Shown: positions 1-9,692, counted from the first letter of the stretch. The stretch: DNA of 64,000 nucleotides from Halobaculum litoreum (GCF_030127125.1 NZ_CP126156.1:1116001-1180000); one strand, 5' to 3'. Translations and numbers: made by a program. Notes: a model not told the origin generated them from the sequence alone.

Positions 1-286
1 GGGCCGGCTCGACTGCCATGTCGCAGACGTGGTACACCGCCCCGCCGTCGCCGACGACCCGCGCCATCCCGACGACCGCGCCGTCCGGGTCGCGCGACTC
101 GACCGGCGCGCGGTCGTCGGCCGGCGCGCCGGTGTCGACGACGCGGCAGGCGTACAGGCTGTTCGGGAGGCCGCGTTCCACCCCCGCGCGGGGTCGCTCG
201 GCCATGTCGGCGGCGGCGCGGAGTCGTCGGAACTCGTCGACGGTCGGCGGTCCGTCCCGGACCTCGTACCGGTCGCTGTCGCTCAC
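1..286 (-). CDS. GNAT-family N-acetyltransferase, N-terminal part (cut by window edge)
   Basis: An open frame begins at a GTG at 286 and runs leftward off the window, so only about 95 N-terminal residues are visible. The segments 'VVGMARVVGDG' and 'VYHVCDMAV' fit the beta2-beta4 strands that precede the acetyl-CoA loop of GNAT acetyltransferases, and 'RAGVERGLPNSLYACRVVD' is the typical N-terminal helix and strand. The acetyl-CoA-binding motif lies outside the window. The gene is 53 bp downstream of psmA on the same strand and may be read from the same transcript. Substrate unknown. The family call is an inference from a partial sequence. Confidence 0.6.
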   Translation of the reverse strand, partial: MSDSDRYEVRDGPPTVDEFRRLRAAADMAERPRAGVERGLPNSLYACRVVDTGAPADDRAPVESRDPDGAVVGMARVVGDGGAVYHVCDMAVEPA

Positions 287-339
287 GTCGGCGGGTCGCC
301 GGGTGTCGCGAAAACGGTGGCGGATCGGCGGGTGCCGGA

Positions 340-1110
340 CTACTCGTCGGCGGGCTCGTCGCCGTCCTCGCCGTCGGCCTCGGCGAGCAGGTCGAACTCG
401 TCGAGGTACCCCTCGATGGAGGCGGCGTCGTGGTCGACGTACCGCTCGTCGTCGACCTCGACGGTGGCGAGGCCGACGCCGTGGGGTTCGAGCCCCTCGT
501 CGTCGCCCGACTCCGAGAGGGCCGACAGCGCCAGCTCGATCCCGGCCTCGATCGTCAGCTCCTCGTGGTACCCCTCCTCGAGGTGTTCGCGCACGTCGCC
601 GCGGTTCGCGCCGATGGACAGCGCCTTCCACTCGTACGGCGTCCCCGAGGGGTCCGTCTCGAACAGGCGCGGCTCGCCGTCCTCGATGCCGCCGACGATG
701 AGCGCGACGCCGAACGGCCGCGCGCCGCCGACCTGCGTGTACTGCTGGATGTGGTCCGTGACGGTCTTCGTCAGCGTCTCGATACCCATCTCCTCGCCGT
801 AGCGGAGGCGGTTCACCTGCGCCTGCCGGCGCGCGAAGTCGATGAGCTGGCGCGCGTCCGCGACGTGGCCGGCGCTGGCGATGCCGACGTGGTCGTCGAT
901 CTTGTGGAGCTTCTCGACGGACTCCGGCTCCATCAGCGTCGAACGCGAGCGCTTGTCGGCCGCGAGCACGACGCCCTCGGCCGTGCGGACGCCGACGCTC
1001 GCCGTCCCTCGTTTGACCGCCTCGCGCGCGTACTCGACCTGATAGAGGCGGCCGTCCGGGGAGAAGATCGTGATCCCACGGTCGTACGCCTGCTGTTGTT
1101 GGCCCTGCAT
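340..1110 (-). CDS. psmA: Proteasome subunit alpha
   Basis: 256 aa, full length for an archaeal 20S proteasome alpha subunit. This subunit forms the outer heptameric rings that gate access to the proteolytic chamber; the catalytic beta subunit is encoded elsewhere. The N-terminal gate region is clear: 'YDRGITIFSPDGRLYQVEYA' spans about residues 9-28, followed by 'GVVLAADKRS'. The C-terminal tail is rich in Asp and Glu, as usual in halophiles and relevant to binding of PAN-type ATPases. The ATG start is 6 bp downstream of the pop5 stop, so it is almost certainly cotranscribed with the RNase P genes. Identification is secure. Confidence 0.97.
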   Translation of the reverse strand: MQGQQQQAYDRGITIFSPDGRLYQVEYAREAVKRGTASVGVRTAEGVVLAADKRSRSTLMEPESVEKLHKIDDHVGIASAGHVADARQLIDFARRQAQVNRLRYGEEMGIETLTKTVTDHIQQYTQVGGARPFGVALIVGGIEDGEPRLFETDPSGTPYEWKALSIGANRGDVREHLEEGYHEELTIEAGIELALSALSESGDDEGLEPHGVGLATVEVDDERYVDHDAASIEGYLDEFDLLAEADGEDGDEPADE

Positions 1111-1116
1111 GGTGTG

Positions 1117-1653
1117 TCAGTTGTCGTCCGAAGCCGCGTCGTTCGCCGGGTCGGACCGCCCCGGAACGGAGGTCTCCGCGTCCGTCGCGCCCACGCGGCC
1201 CGTCGACGTCGCGGCGTCGACCGCGCCGTCCGCTCGGCGGCGGCCGGTCCCGCGCTCGTCGTCGGGGCCGAGCACGACGGTGCTCTCGTCTCCGAATCCG
1301 CCCGCGCCGCCTAAATAGCTTTCCTCACCGGCCCTGATCGTCCCCGAGACGGCGCGGACGCGGACCCCGACCCGGCGGCCGTCGACCTCGTCGACGCACG
1401 CCAGCGCGGCCCGCGCGCGGTCGACCTCGCCGCGCCGGACGCGCACCACCGCCGCGCCCGCGCCGTCGGCGAACCGGAACCGGACGACGGTGAGGTCCGC
1501 GTCGGCGCTCCCCGGGTCGCCAAGCAGGTTCTGGGCCGCGTACCACACCTCCCGCTGGAACGGGCCGCGCGCGAACGTCGCCCCCGCCCACGACTCCAGC
1601 CCGACGACGAGGTAGCGCCACCGCGGCCGCAGGTGCTTCGGGAGGTGTCTCAC
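1117..1653 (-). CDS. rnp2: Ribonuclease P protein component 2 (Pop5/Rpp14)
   Basis: 178 aa with a GTG start. The N-terminus 'RHLPKHLRPRWRYLVVGLE' is the hallmark opening of archaeal and eukaryotic Pop5, followed by the RRM-like fold containing 'LTVVRFRFADGAGAAVVRV' and 'GVRVRAVSGTIRAGEESYLG'. Pop5 pairs with Rpp30 to activate the catalytic domain of RNase P RNA, which removes tRNA 5' leaders. The last 60 or so residues are a low-complexity, Asp/Arg/Gly-rich extension beyond the usual family length. It lies 22 bp after the methyltransferase gene and 6 bp before psmA, an operon position seen widely in archaea. Confidence 0.93.
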   Translation of the reverse strand: MRHLPKHLRPRWRYLVVGLESWAGATFARGPFQREVWYAAQNLLGDPGSADADLTVVRFRFADGAGAAVVRVRRGEVDRARAALACVDEVDGRRVGVRVRAVSGTIRAGEESYLGGAGGFGDESTVVLGPDDERGTGRRRADGAVDAATSTGRVGATDAETSVPGRSDPANDAASDDN

Positions 1654-1675
1654 GCGCCCGCCCCGACCGCAGCGC

Positions 1676-2338
1676 TCACGTCTCTCGCCCGGCCGCGACG
1701 ACGCGCTCGGCGGTGATCACGCCGACCTGGTCGTGGACCCGGTCGACGTTCGTCACGGCGTAGCCGGCGCTCGTGAACATCTCGACGAGGCTGCCGACCG
1801 TCGCGGGGTCGTCGACCTCGGGGCTGTAGAACGGGTCCGACGGGTCGGGCTCCTCGAAGAACATCACGTCGCCGAGGACGATCCGCCGGGGACCGACCGA
1901 GTCGCTCCGGTTGGGGGTCGTGCCGCCGTCGAGGGCGGCCCACGTCTCGATCGCCTCGCGCTTCTCGTCGTCCGCGAGGTGGTGCAGCGCGAAGTTCGAG
2001 GTGACGATCTGCGCCTCGCCGTCGTACTCGGGGGCGCGGAACTCGCCGTAGCCGAACTCGACGTTCTCGACCCCCGCGTCGGCGGCCTTGCGCTCGGCCT
2101 GCTCCAGCATCCCCTCGCTCACGTCGCGCCCGACGACGCGGCCGGCGTCCGCGGCGAGCGCGAGCGCGATGGCGCCCGTCCCGGTGCCCAGATCGAGCAC
2201 CGTGTCCGTGCGGTGGGGGGCGGCGCGGCGGATCACGAGGGCGGCACACGCCTCGTACTCCTCGCTGTTCTGCTCGGTGTCGTACTCCGCGGCGATCTCG
2301 GAGAAGCGCGCCGCGTGGTCAGCGATCGTCTTCTTCAC
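1676..2338 (-). CDS. Class I SAM-dependent methyltransferase
   Basis: 220 aa, GTG start, overlapping the 3' end of rnp3 by 20 bp. The SAM-binding motif I is 'VLDLGTGTGAIALALA' at about residues 47-62, followed by 'VVGRDVSEGMLEQA' (motif II) and 'IVTSNFALHHLADDEK' (motif IV/post-motif), a typical Rossmann-fold class I methyltransferase. The substrate is unknown. Its place between the two RNase P protein genes suggests an RNA or translation-related target, but that is only inference from context. An insert with 'DGGTTPNRSDSVG' lies between motif IV and the following strand. Confidence 0.85.
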   Translation of the reverse strand: MKKTIADHAARFSEIAAEYDTEQNSEEYEACAALVIRRAAPHRTDTVLDLGTGTGAIALALAADAGRVVGRDVSEGMLEQAERKAADAGVENVEFGYGEFRAPEYDGEAQIVTSNFALHHLADDEKREAIETWAALDGGTTPNRSDSVGPRRIVLGDVMFFEEPDPSDPFYSPEVDDPATVGSLVEMFTSAGYAVTNVDRVHDQVGVITAERVVAAGRET

Positions 2339-3083
2339 ACTCCCCGAGTCGGACCCCCGGGGAAATGAACTCGGCGGACAGTCGCTCGCGGTTGCGCGCC
2401 GCGAGCCGGCCCCACTCGGCCAGCCCCGCCCGCACCCAGTCGGCGTCGAACCCGATCTCCGTCCCGAGCGCGACCAGTTCGCTCGGCGCCCGGACGTCGA
2501 GGTGCGACGCCGGCCGCGCGCTCACGACGTACGGCGCGTCGTAGTGCCCGACGATCTCGCGCAGTTTCCGCAGCCCCTTCAGCGCCCGCACGCGGCTCCC
2601 GCCCGACTCGCGGAGCACCGGCCCGAGGTCGAACTCCACGCGCGTGCCGTGCGCGGCGGCCGCCTTGGCGAGCACGTGGTTGAACCCGCCGTCGCCGGAC
2701 AGCGGCGCCGCCAGCACGTCGACGCGGTCCTGTTCGACCGCGAAGCGGTTCAGCGCGTCCGTCCCCCCGCGCACGAGCACGAGCGGGTAGTCCGGCCGGA
2801 AGTTCCCCACCGCGCCGCTGGCCGAGGGCGGCTCGTCGGCGACGACCTCGACCGCCGGCACGACGTCCACCCCGTACCGGTCGCGGAGGGCGGCGGCGTC
2901 GAACGCGGCGGTCCGGCTCCGGACCACGAGGCCGCCGTAGCCGTAGCGCCGGGCCGTCTGGGCCAGCCGCGCGACGGTCGCGTCGCCGTCCGGGGACGCG
3001 AACGCCGCCTCGTACGGCGGGTCGGGGCGCTCCGAGCCGTCGTCCGGGCCGTCGCCGCCCGCCGCGTCGCCGCCGTCGGTCAC
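2319..3083 (-). CDS. rnp3: Ribonuclease P protein component 3 (Rpp30)
   Basis: 254 aa, TIM-barrel-like RNase P subunit that partners Pop5. Recognisable features are 'RRYGYGGLVVRSRT', 'RYGVDVVPAVEVVAD', 'LVLVRGGTDALNRFAVEQ', 'VDVLAAP' and 'GFNHVLAKAAAAHGTRVEFD', the usual order of core strands in the PHP-like fold. The first 25 residues are a Gly/Asp-rich halophilic extension. The GTG start at 3083 overlaps the folCP stop in a GTGA arrangement, indicating translational coupling. The C-terminus overlaps the next gene by 20 bp. Confidence 0.92.
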   Translation of the reverse strand: MTDGGDAAGGDGPDDGSERPDPPYEAAFASPDGDATVARLAQTARRYGYGGLVVRSRTAAFDAAALRDRYGVDVVPAVEVVADEPPSASGAVGNFRPDYPLVLVRGGTDALNRFAVEQDRVDVLAAPLSGDGGFNHVLAKAAAAHGTRVEFDLGPVLRESGGSRVRALKGLRKLREIVGHYDAPYVVSARPASHLDVRAPSELVALGTEIGFDADWVRAGLAEWGRLAARNRERLSAEFISPGVRLGECEEDDR

Positions 3084-5613
3084 GCGTCGTCACCCGCCGC
3101 GTCCGTCCCCGTCGCGTCGAACCCCTCGGGGTCGGCCGCCGCCGCGGCGACCCGCACGGCCGCGACGTTCTCGGCGGCGTCGTGGACGCGGACGAGGTCC
3201 GCGCCGTTGGCCGCCGCCAGCGCCGTCGCCGCCACGGTGCCGTTCGGCGCGTCGCCCGCGGACTCGCCCGTCAACTCGAACATCGACTTGTGCGAGTGGC
3301 CGACCAGCACCGGGCAGCCGAGCGCGTCGAACTCCCCGAGGCGGCCGAGGATCTCGAAGTTCTCGCGCGGCGTCTTCCCGAAGCCGAGGCCGGGGTCGAC
3401 GATGACGTGGTCCCGGGGGATCCCCGCCTTCTCGGCGAGCAGGAGGCGCTCCCCGAGTTCGGCGATCACGTCCTCGACGACGTCGTCGTACGCCACCTCC
3501 TTGTCGGGGACCACGGGGGCGTCGATGCTGTGCATCACGATCACCGGCACGCCGCGCTCGGCGGCGAGGAACCGCATCTCCGGGTCCGCCAGCCCGGTCA
3601 CGTCGTTGAGGACGTCCGCGCCGGCGTCGAGCGCCGCCCGCGCGACCGGCGCCTTCCGCGTGTCGACGGAGATCAGCGCGTCGGCGTCGGCGACCGCCTC
3701 GATGACGGGTACGATCCGGTCGATCTCCTCGTCGACCGGCACCTCGTCGGCGCCCGGCCGGGTCGACTCCCCGCCCACGTCGATGACGTCGACGCCGGCG
3801 TCGACGAGCGCCTCCGCCTGCGCGAGCGCGTCCGCCTCGTCGAAGAACTCCCCGCCGTCGTGGAACGAGTCCGGCGTGACGTTGAGGATCCCCATCACCG
3901 CGGTGCCGTCCGTCCACGGGTAGGCGTCGTCGGCCGACGGGCCGGCGGGGGCGGCGCCCCCAGCGGGAGAGTCGGCCGGGTCGTCGAGCCCGACGCCGCG
4001 CCGGGCGTCGCTCGCCACGCCCGCGAGGCCGTGCTCCGCGTCGGCGAGCGCGTCGGTCAGCGCCGCGAACTCGGCGCGACTGCCCGACAGCACGGCCTCC
4101 GCGAGTTCGCCCCCGCCCACGCCGCTGACGCCGCAGGCGACGCCGGCGCGGGCGGCCTCGCGGCGGAGGCGACGCGCCTGCGTCTCGGAGACGCGCGTCT
4201 TCACCGTCTCGTGGACCGCCTCCTCGGCGGTCGCCGCGACCGCGTCGGCGGGGACGTCCGCGGCCGCCAGCGTCTCCCGGGCGGCGCCGGCCGTCGGGGC
4301 TCCTTCGGGACGACCTGTCGCGTCCACGCCGTCCGCGCCTCCGCGACGCAGAACAGCGAGCCGGTGAGCAGGACGCAGTCGTCGTCGCCGGCGGCGGCCC
4401 GGGCCTCGGCGACGGCGTCGGCGACGGCGCCGACGGCGGCGACCCGCGCGTCGCTCGCCCGCTCGAACACGCGGGCGAGCACCTCGGGGTCCTCCGCGCG
4501 GTCGATCGCCGGCGCACAGGTGCGGACCGTCGTCGCCGCCGGGAGCGCGGCGGCCATCTCGGCGTGGTCCTTGTCGTGCATCGCCCCGAACACGAGGTGG
4601 AGGTCGTCGTAGTCGAGTTCGGCGAGGGTGTCCGCCACCGTCCCGCAGGCGGCGGGGTTGTGCGCCCCGTCGAGGACGACCAGCGGCCCCGTGCCCATCA
4701 CCTCGAAGCGGCCCGGCCAGTGGGCGTTGCGGAGGCCGCGCGCGATCGTCGCCCCCTCGGTGACACCCAGCCGCCGCACGAGCGCGGCCGCCACGCCGGC
4801 GTTCGTCGACTGGTACGCCCCGAGCAGCGGGATCCGCGTCTCGACGGCCCAGCCGTCGCCCACGAGCGCGACGAGCGACTCCTGCGGGCTGACCGCCCCC
4901 TCGTACGTCGCCGACAGGTCGGCGTCGGCCGGGGCGGGCCCGCCGGTCGGCCCCGCGACCGTCACCACCTCGCTCCCGCGGTCGGCGGCCACCTCCCGGA
5001 CGGTCGCCAGCGCGGCGCCGTCGGTCGCCGTGACGAGCGGGCCGCCGGCCGGGGCGACCTTCGCCTTCGTGCGGGCGATCTCCTCGACGGTGTCGCCCAG
5101 CACGGCGGTGTGCTCCAGCGAGACGTTCGTGACGCAGGCGGCGACGGGGTCGACGACGGACGTGGCGTCGAACTCCCCGCCCATCCCGACCTCCAACACG
5201 GCGACGTCGACGCCGGCGCGGTCGAACCGCCACAGCGCCAGCGCCGTGACGACCTCGAAGAACGTGAGCGGCTCGCCGTCGGCGGCGCGCTCGACGAGCC
5301 ACGGCTTGGCCGCCTCGACGAACGCCGTCACCTCGGCCTTCGGCACCGGCCGCCCGTCGACGCGGACCCGCTCGCGGACGTCCTCGAAGTGCGGCGACGT
5401 GTACAGGCCGACCCGGCGGCCGTCCTCGCGGAGGACCGACTCGACCATGCGGGCGACGCTCCCCTTCCCGTTCGTCCCCGCGATCTGGACGAAGTCGACG
5501 CCGTCGTGTGGGTCGCCGAGGTGGGCCAGCAGGTCGCGCACCGACTCGGTGCCCGGCTTGACCTGGAAGCGCCGGAGGTCGAAGAGGAAGTTCGCCGCCT
5601 CGGAGTAGCGCAT
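3080..5613 (-). CDS. folCP: Bifunctional dihydrofolate synthase/dihydropteroate synthase (FolC-FolP fusion), frame interrupted
   Basis: A fused folate gene of the haloarchaeal type. The N-terminal half, starting 'MRYSEAANFLFDLRRF' at an ATG at 5613, is dihydrofolate synthase (FolC) with the P-loop 'AGTNGKGSVARM', 'LEVGMGGEFDAT' and 'VVLDGAHNPAA'. The C-terminal half is dihydropteroate synthase (FolP), with 'GILNVTPDSFHDGG', 'DVGGESTRPGADE', 'DPGLGFGKTPRENFE' and 'VGHSHKSMFEL'. The two halves are in different frames. Frame changes within a run of four G at 4296-4299; one added base would read 'VVPKEPPTAGAARETLAAAD' and join them. A sequencing error is more likely than two separate genes, because the FolP half has no start of its own. 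It is first in the RNase P/proteasome operon, with a TATA-like CATAAG about 27 nt upstream (5640-5645). Confidence 0.88.
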
Positions 5614-5828
5614 ACTCCGACGGACTTCGGGCGCGCGCTTATGGCTAACGGGAGCAGTCGGCCCCGATCCGGACGCCCCCGGCGACGCCCGCCGTCGCAC
5701 GCTCACCCGCCCGCGGCAGGCGGTCGGTGTCGTTCGCCCCCGGCCGGCGCGTACGGCCGGCTTACCCGGAGCCGAACGGGCGCATAACAACGCCGTTCGG
5801 GCGCGTCAGAGCCGCCGGTGAGACACCG

Positions 5829-5996
5829 ATGGTGAACCAGATCGTCTGTGCGGACGCCGGGATGGACTGTGACTTCGTCGTGCGGTCGGACTCGGACGAC
5901 GAGCTCGTGCGGATGGCGCGGATGCACGGCGAACACCGACACAACGTCGACATGGACGAGGCCGACGTCCGGGAGCTGATCAAGCCCGCCGGCTGA
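5829..5996 (+). CDS. DUF1059 family small protein
   Basis: 55 aa small protein with the DUF1059 pattern: 'CADAGMDCDFVVRSDSDDEL' followed by 'MARMHGEHRHNVDM'. The two cysteines and several histidines could bind metal. Function of the family is unknown. It stands alone between folCP and purNH, which both run the other way. A longer frame starts upstream at 5727, but the family begins at this ATG. An AT-rich 'GCATAACAAC' at about 5782-5791 is the likely promoter element. Confidence 0.8.
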   Translation: MVNQIVCADAGMDCDFVVRSDSDDELVRMARMHGEHRHNVDMDEADVRELIKPAG

Positions 5997-6033
5997 CACC
6001 CCCGGGCCGCGACGGACGCCGCGACCGCGCCGT

Positions 6034-7625
6034 TCAGTCGTGGCGAAACGCGCGGCCGCCGGTGAACACCATCGCCATGTCGTGCTCGTCGGCGGCCGCG
6101 ATCACCTTCTCGTCGTTCACGGAGCCGCCGGGCTGGATCACCGCCTCGATCCCCGCCTCGGCGGCCTCCTCGATCCCGTCCGGGAACGGGAAGAACGCGT
6201 CCGAGGCCATCACGGCGCCCTCGGCGGACTTCCCCTCGGCGTCCTTCTCGGCTTTCATCGCCGCCAGCGTCACGGCGTCGACGCGGCTCACCTGCCCCAT
6301 GCCGACGCCGACCGTCTCGGTGCCGGTCGCGAACAGGATGCCGTTCGACTTCACGTGTTTCAGCACGCGCCACGCGAACAGCATCGTCTCCAGTTCCTCG
6401 TCCGTGGGGGCGCGCTCGGTGACGACCTCGAGGTCGTCGCGCTCGGGCGCCTGCAGGTCGCGCTCCTGGACGAGCCGCCCGCCGACGACGGGCTTCTCGG
6501 TGAGCGTCTCCGACCGCTCGCCGAACGTCGCCTCGTCGCCCACGTCGAGCACGCGGAGGTTGTCCTTCCCGAACAGCACGTCGAGCGCGTCGTCGGTGTA
6601 GCCGGGCGCGACGACGACCTCCTTGAACGAGTCGACGATCAGTTCGGCGGTCTCGGCGTCGCACGCGCGGTTCAAGGCGACGATGCCGCCGAAGGCGGAC
6701 TTCGCGTCCGTCGACAGCGCGTCGGCGTACGCCTCGGCGAGCGTGTCCGCGGTCGCACAGCCCGCCGGGTTCGTGTGTTTGATCACCGCCGCGGCGGGCT
6801 CGTCGAACTCCTTCACGAGGTTGAGCGCGCCGTCGGCGTCGTTGTAGTTGTTGTACGAGAGCTTCTTGGCGCCCTCGTTCAGCTGGTCGGCGGCGACGAC
6901 GTTCGCCTCCTCGCAGGTGGTGTCGGCGTACAGCGCCGCGTCCTGGTGGGGGTTCTCCCCGTAGCGCAGTTCGCGCACCCGGTCCTCGCTGGTCGTCCGG
7001 CGTGCGGGGAACTCGCCGCCGTCGTCGCCGTCGACGCGGACCTCGTGGGCGTCGCGGTCGACCGTGACGCGCCCCTCGGCGAACCACTTCACCGCCCGCG
7101 GGTACGCGGCGAACTCCGCCTCGTACAGCACGCGCTCCTTCAGGTCGGCGGCGTCGTCGCCCTCGTACACGGGCACCGTCTCCTGGGTGACGATCGGCCC
7201 GCCGTCGACCTCCTCGGTGGCGACGTGGACCGTGCAGCCGGTCTGGCGGACGCCGGCGTCGAGGACGCGCTCGTGGACGTTCCGCCCGGCGAACGACGGC
7301 AGGAGGGAGGGGGTGGACGTTCAGCGTCGTCGGCGCTGCGTCGAGGAACGTGTCCGTCAGCACGCGCATGTAGCCGTCGAGACAGACGATGTCGAACTCG
7401 TAGTCGGCGAGCGCGTCGAGGACGCGCTCCTCGTGGGCCTCGCGCGCCTCGCCGTCGTCGCGCTCGACGACTTCGGTGGCCACGTCGCGTTTCGCCATCG
7501 CGTCGAGCACCGGCGCCTCGCCGTCGTTGGTGAGGACGACCGACAGCTCGGCCCCGCCGGGGGGCTCGGTCGGCGATGTTCCGGAGGTTGCGCCCGCGGT
7601 TGCTCGCCATGCCCGCGATCTTCAT
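6034..7625 (-). CDS. purNH: Bifunctional PurN-PurH (GAR formyltransferase fused to AICAR formyltransferase), frame interrupted twice
   Basis: Fusion of a PurN-like glycinamide ribonucleotide formyltransferase domain and the AICAR transformylase part of PurH, covering two formyl transfers of purine synthesis. PurN begins 'MKIAGMASNRGRNLRNIADR' and continues, after a frame change, with 'VVLTNDGEAPVLDAMAKRD' and 'IVCLDGYMRVLTDTFLD'. After a second change it reads 'HPSLLPSFAGRNVHERV'. The PurH part contains 'RYGENPHQDAALY', 'YNNYNDADGALNLV', 'IKHTNPAGCA' and 'AFFPFPDGIEEAAEAG', and ends 'GGRAFRHD'. Both shifts are one extra base in G runs (six G at 7559-7564, five G at 7309-7313), so the gene is probably intact in the organism. 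It is divergent from purB. Confidence 0.88.
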
Positions 7626-7803
7626 ACGCGACGACTCCCGCGCCGCCGGTAAGGGCGTTGCGGTCCGGGACGCCGAGATATACACGAACTCGTATCGGAT
7701 CGGGGGCAACTGCTCGGTGTTCGGGGTATCGTATGCACGCTCGTGGTGGTCGGGCGCTCCGGCGACCGAAACCGCTTTGCACCGCGCGACTGGAGCGCGG
7801 ACC

Positions 7804-9201
7804 ATGGACATCCCTCGGGAGAACCCCCTCGCCGCCGTCTCGCCGCTCGACGGTCGCTACGCCGGCCGCACCGCGCCGCTCGTCCCGTACGCGAGCGAGG
7901 CCGGCCTGATCCGCGCCCGCGTCGAGGTCGAGGTCGCGTACCTGCTCGCGCTCGCCGACGAACCCGGCGTCGACCTGACGCTGTCGGACACCGAGCGTGC
8001 CGACCTCCACGCCGTCGTCGACGACTTCTCGGCGGACGACGCCCGTCTCGTCAAGCGCCTGGAGACGGAGGGTGCCGAAGGGTACTCGGCGACCAACCAC
8101 GACGTGAAGGCCGTCGAGTACTTCCTGCGCACCGAGACGGGCGACCGCCTCCACCCGTGGATCCACTTCGGGCTGACGAGCGAGGACGTGAACAACCTCG
8201 CCCAGCGCCTGCTCGTGAAGCCCGCCGTCGAGGCCGTGCTCGTCCCCGAACTGCGCGACCTCCGCGACACGCTCGTCGAGGAGGCGCGTGCCCACCGCGA
8301 CGTGCCGATGCTGGCGCGGACCCACGGGCAGCCGGCGACGCCGACGACGTGGGGGAAGGAACTGGCCGTCTACGCGAGCCGCCTCGCGACGACGCTCGGC
8401 CGCGTGGAGTCGGCGGCCGCCGGCCTCTCCGGGAAGCTCGCGGGCGCCTCGGGCACGTACGCCGCCCACCGCGCGGCCTACCCCGGCGTCGACTGGCGGG
8501 CGTTCTCCCGGGAGTTCGTCGGGTCGCTCGGGCTGGAACACACCGCGCTCGCGACGCAGGTGAACCCCTGCGACGACCTGGCGGCGCTGTTCGACGCCCT
8601 CCGCGGCGTCAACAACGTCCTCCTCGACTTCGACCGGGACGTGTGGCTGTACGTCTCCGACCGCTACCTCGGGCAGGAGGCGGCCGACGGGGAGACCGGC
8701 TCCTCGACGATGCCGCACAAGGTGAACCCGATCGACTTCGAGAACAGCGAGGGGAACCTCTCGAAGGCGAACGCGGACCTCACGTTCCTCGCGGACTACG
8801 TCACCACCTCGCGGCTCCAGCGCGACCTCTCGGACTCGACGGTCAAGCGCAACGTCGGGGCGGCGCTGGCCCACTGCCTCATCGGCTACTCGAAGACGGC
8901 CGCCGGGCTGTCGAAGGTCGTCCCGAACGAGCAGGTGATGCGGGCGGAACTGGAGGAGACCCCGGAGATCGTCGGCGAGGCGGTCCAGACCATCCTCCGC
9001 CGCGAGGGCGACACCGCCGCCTACGAGCGCGTGAAGGAACTGACGCGGGGCAAGCGCGTCACGCTCGCCGACTTCCGGGCCCTGTTCGACGACCTCGACG
9101 TCGACGAGGCCGTCCGCGAGGAACTCCACGCGCTGACGCCCGCCGGCTACGTCGGCTACGGCGGCGCCCTCGTCGACGAGCTGGACGGCCTCGACGACTG
9201 A
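7804..9201 (+). CDS. purB: Adenylosuccinate lyase
   Basis: 465 aa. PurB cleaves SAICAR in purine synthesis and adenylosuccinate on the way to AMP. The N-terminus 'NPLAAVSPLDGRYAGRTAPL' and the fumarase-superfamily signature 'SSTMPHKVNPIDFEN' (about residue 300) are diagnostic; 'TARTHGQPATPTTWGKELA'-like sequence carries the conserved His. The ATG at 7804 is preferred over an upstream start because the family begins at 'DIPRENPLAAVSPLDGRY'. It is divergent from purNH across a 178 bp intergenic region that holds both promoters. Confidence 0.95.
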   Translation: MDIPRENPLAAVSPLDGRYAGRTAPLVPYASEAGLIRARVEVEVAYLLALADEPGVDLTLSDTERADLHAVVDDFSADDARLVKRLETEGAEGYSATNHDVKAVEYFLRTETGDRLHPWIHFGLTSEDVNNLAQRLLVKPAVEAVLVPELRDLRDTLVEEARAHRDVPMLARTHGQPATPTTWGKELAVYASRLATTLGRVESAAAGLSGKLAGASGTYAAHRAAYPGVDWRAFSREFVGSLGLEHTALATQVNPCDDLAALFDALRGVNNVLLDFDRDVWLYVSDRYLGQEAADGETGSSTMPHKVNPIDFENSEGNLSKANADLTFLADYVTTSRLQRDLSDSTVKRNVGAALAHCLIGYSKTAAGLSKVVPNEQVMRAELEETPEIVGEAVQTILRREGDTAAYERVKELTRGKRVTLADFRALFDDLDVDEAVREELHALTPAGYVGYGGALVDELDGLDD

Positions 9202-9338
9202 CCGGGCACGGACGCGACGCCACCCCGTGCGTCACCCGCGTGCGGGGGGCGTCCGACGGAGCGGGACGGTGGCGGCGTGGCTCCGGTGCGTGTCGGATCG
9301 GCGGGAGGAATCGGGACGACCCGTCGGCGGCGCGCGGC

Positions 9339-9692
9339 TCAGTACTCCTCGTACGCGAGGTTCATCAGCCACTGCGTGAACGCGTCGGAGTTGGGGTCGA
9401 TCTCCTCCTCGCCGATGAACGGCGACAGCATGTCGCCGGCCATCAACAGCGCGAAGTCGAGGTCCTTCGCCGTCGGCGCGAGGAAGTAGGTGTTGTGCCC
9501 GTTGTACACCGTGTCCTCGCGCTCGATGAGGCCGAGTTCCTCCAGTTTCTCGGCGATCCGGCTCCCCTTACGGGAGGAGACGTCGAGTTCCTTCCAGAAG
9601 TCGGACTGGTGGATGCCGCCGGTCTCGCGGACGAGTTCGAGCCCGGCGTACTCGTCGTCCCCGAGTTCGGCTTCGGCGTCGGAGGCGCTCAT
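9339..9692 (-). CDS. Winged-helix (MarR-like) transcriptional regulator
   Basis: 117 aa from the ATG at 9692 (a GTG two codons upstream at 9698 is possible). The segment 'GLELVRETGGIHQSDFWKEL' followed by 'DVSSRKGSRIAEKLEELGLI' is a winged helix-turn-helix with the recognition helix near residues 38-52, then a wing ending 'YNGHNTYFLAP'. The C-terminal half 'LLMAGDMLSPFIGEEEIDP' is probably a dimerisation or effector region. Target unknown. It stands alone between purB and the NRDE gene. Confidence 0.75.
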   Translation of the reverse strand: MSASDAEAELGDDEYAGLELVRETGGIHQSDFWKELDVSSRKGSRIAEKLEELGLIEREDTVYNGHNTYFLAPTAKDLDFALLMAGDMLSPFIGEEEIDPNSDAFTQWLMNLAYEEY

